This document shows positions 36,776-37,700 of a stretch of DNA of 37,700 nucleotides, in pieces. The notes beneath the pieces are model-generated. The model searched no databases, had not been told where the DNA came from, and saw only the letters and a list, made by a program, of their open reading frames with translations. The position numbers were made by a program, and so were the translations under genes. The DNA is from CBDEVH01 sp965243565. GTDB taxonomy: Bacteria; Pseudomonadota; Gammaproteobacteria; Tethybacterales; Persebacteraceae. The stretch covers positions 1 to 37,700 of the forward strand of contig CBDEVH010000001.1 of NCBI GenBank assembly GCA_965243565.1, given 5' to 3'. How positions within the stretch are numbered: the first letter of the stretch is position 1; the number at the start of each line of letters is the position of its first letter.

Positions 36776-37269
36776 ACGGCACTGCTTAGCATTGGGAACC
36801 TAGAAAAACTAAACACCTCGCCGGTTTCGTTAGAGTTCAAATTGGGTGCACCGCACTGCATGGTAAACGCCCCTAGTTTCTGCGGGATTGATTTTACAGT
36901 GTATTCGATAAACTCAGCTGGCGCATCTAAAGCAGTTGAGACATAAACACCATAGCCAACAATTATATCTTCTGTATCGCCTAGCGGTATGCGGTCTAAC
37001 TCGTCGTCTAGTTCGTTGTTTTCATCAGTAATAGTAAAGCTGGCTTGTTGATCTAGGTCGTTATTATTTTGCGCGTTAGTCGATGAAATATTAGCAGGTA
37101 AAAACGTTACTGTTTCTCCTGTGGTTAATTTTGCCGTTAGCGAAGCACTGTTAAAAACAAAGTATTTAGTGGCTGATATCTTGCTATGGCTAATAAAAAT
37201 AGTCTCAAAAAACGTTTCGTTTTCAGGTTGGCTATTTAAAAGAACCTCGTATTGTTCAAATTCGGTCAT
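36772..37269 (-). CDS. gpL-like minor tail protein (DUF1833-like)
   Basis: 165 residues, beta-rich: FFETIFISHSKISATKYFVFNSA, then FTITDENNELDDELDRIP and VEYTVKSIPQKLGAFTMQCGAPNLN. The DELDxxP helix and the final CGAPNLN...FSFSRFPML resemble the DUF1833/gpL class of tail-tip proteins; lambda gpL has Cys ligands for an iron-sulphur cluster, whereas here one Cys is seen. It overlaps the gpM-like copy B by 4 bases (ATGA) and gpK by 4. Confidence 0.72.
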   Translation of the reverse strand: MTEFEQYEVLLNSQPENETFFETIFISHSKISATKYFVFNSASLTAKLTTGETVTFLPANISSTNAQNNNDLDQQASFTITDENNELDDELDRIPLGDTEDIIVGYGVYVSTALDAPAEFIEYTVKSIPQKLGAFTMQCGAPNLNSNETGEVFSFSRFPMLSSAV

Positions 37270-37700
37270 GCGAAATAACTCCCAGTAACAAAACCCTCAA
37301 ATGCGTTTACAACCTCACAAGATTGGTCGCCGTAGCAGTCGTAAAACAGATAAAGATTGTCGCAAACTTCATTCTGTGAAGGTGTGACTTCTGCGATTGC
37401 CGTGAAATTAACATACCAGCTATTATGGCTAGGGCGATTGGCTTTAAATGTACCAGGCTTGATAAAACACTGGTGTTCCTCAACGCCTGTGCCGCTGTCT
37501 AAGTCCATTTTAAACGAGTCGGAGCCGTGAAAGATCGTAACATCGTAAAAATTCAATAGCGCGGAATACTGGCCATCATCCAATATAAAATTAAGGCTTA
37601 CCGGTACCGGTTCAAGTGTATATTTTAACGACTGTCTAGCGATGCCGCCCTGTGTTGGCGTTTGGCGCACGTTAGAGCCACGACTCATTGAATACGTCTT
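37266..37700 (-). CDS. Minor tail protein, gpM-like, copy B (5' end at 36-1)
   Basis: Together with the first 12 codons at bases 36-1 this is a 156-residue protein; the internal ATG at 37688 (MSRGSN) would cut off a conserved start and has no ribosome-binding site. It is clearly paralogous to the gene at 70-483: KYTLEPVPVSLNFILDDGQY, SFKMDLDSGTGVEEHQCFIKPG and FTAIAEVTPSQNE are shared. Unlike copy A it adds about 20 residues after LYLFYDC (YGDQSCEVVNAFEGFVTGSYF) with two or three extra Cys. Copy A and B may make a hetero-ring at the tail tip. Confidence 0.82.
   Translation of the reverse strand, partial: KTYSMSRGSNVRQTPTQGGIARQSLKYTLEPVPVSLNFILDDGQYSALLNFYDVTIFHGSDSFKMDLDSGTGVEEHQCFIKPGTFKANRPSHNSWYVNFTAIAEVTPSQNEVCDNLYLFYDCYGDQSCEVVNAFEGFVTGSYFA

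Noticed and set aside
1..37700. Direct terminal repeats or cohesive ends at the window edges
   Set aside because: The edges fall inside a coding frame and no repeated sequence is shared between them; similarity of the ends is due to the paralogous tail genes.
1..37700. tRNA genes, CRISPR arrays, insertion sequences
   Set aside because: No cloverleaf with T-arm consensus, no spaced direct-repeat array and no transposase frame was seen on reading both strands. A dedicated tRNA search was not possible.

Overview
The window is a complete, circularly closed genome of a tailed, lambda-like siphovirus of a Gram-negative, probably marine gammaproteobacterial, host. Circularity can be read directly. 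An open reading frame leaves the left edge at base 1 (minus strand, codons from base 36 down to 1) and continues without a break from base 37700 down to 37266. The joined 156-residue protein matches its tandem neighbour at 70-483 from the first residues (MGDxWFPR...KTYSMSRGSN). The host assignment is inference from the spanned-membrane lysis genes, the lipoprotein signal sequence, the Shine-Dalgarno sites and the general flavour of the proteins. No host gene is present. No integrase, tRNA, CRISPR array or insertion sequence was found.

Layout. A leftward transcription unit starts at a divergent control region (about 23.26-23.62 kb) and runs without a strand change through recombination genes (ERF annealing protein with its coiled-coil partner), small regulators and membrane proteins, an SSB-like Q/N-rich protein, a GH24 endolysin, holin-type membrane proteins and an HNH protein. 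It continues through a LamG-domain protein, terminase (TerS/TerL), a DUF4055-type portal, MuF head protein, scaffold, capsid, small head protein, neck and connector proteins, a fibre-like protein, tail terminator, tail tube, tail chaperones with a -1 frameshift, and tape measure. It then crosses the origin of numbering through two gpM-like proteins, a gpL-like and a gpK/NlpC-like protein, an I-J fusion and a beta-helix tail spike, ending at about 31.42 kb. One gene breaks the strand rule: a rightward lipoprotein gene at 9634-10185 with its own promoter sits between the scaffold and MuF genes.

A short leftward accessory cluster of four small unknown genes (23.89-24.86 kb) shares a divergent promoter with the rightward early unit. 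That unit (25.0-31.4 kb) holds a ribbon-helix-helix-like protein, a DUF1376-type replication initiator with an iteron-like array inside its gene, a DUF6475-type partner, a DNA methyltransferase, many small unknown and membrane proteins, a DUF1364/YbcO-like nuclease and a RusA Holliday-junction resolvase. The two converging units meet at an 11-bp perfect inverted repeat at 31.39-31.42 kb.

Working model. The rightward unit replicates the DNA and resolves junctions. The left arm recombines it, then lyses the host and builds the virion. Strong intrinsic terminators inside the left arm (after the small head protein, after the chaperones, and one inside the HNH gene) imply either deliberate stoichiometry control or an antitermination system. 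The unusual leader of the left transcript, with two adjacent long inverted repeats, is the best candidate for a cis-acting antiterminator RNA or another undescribed regulatory RNA.
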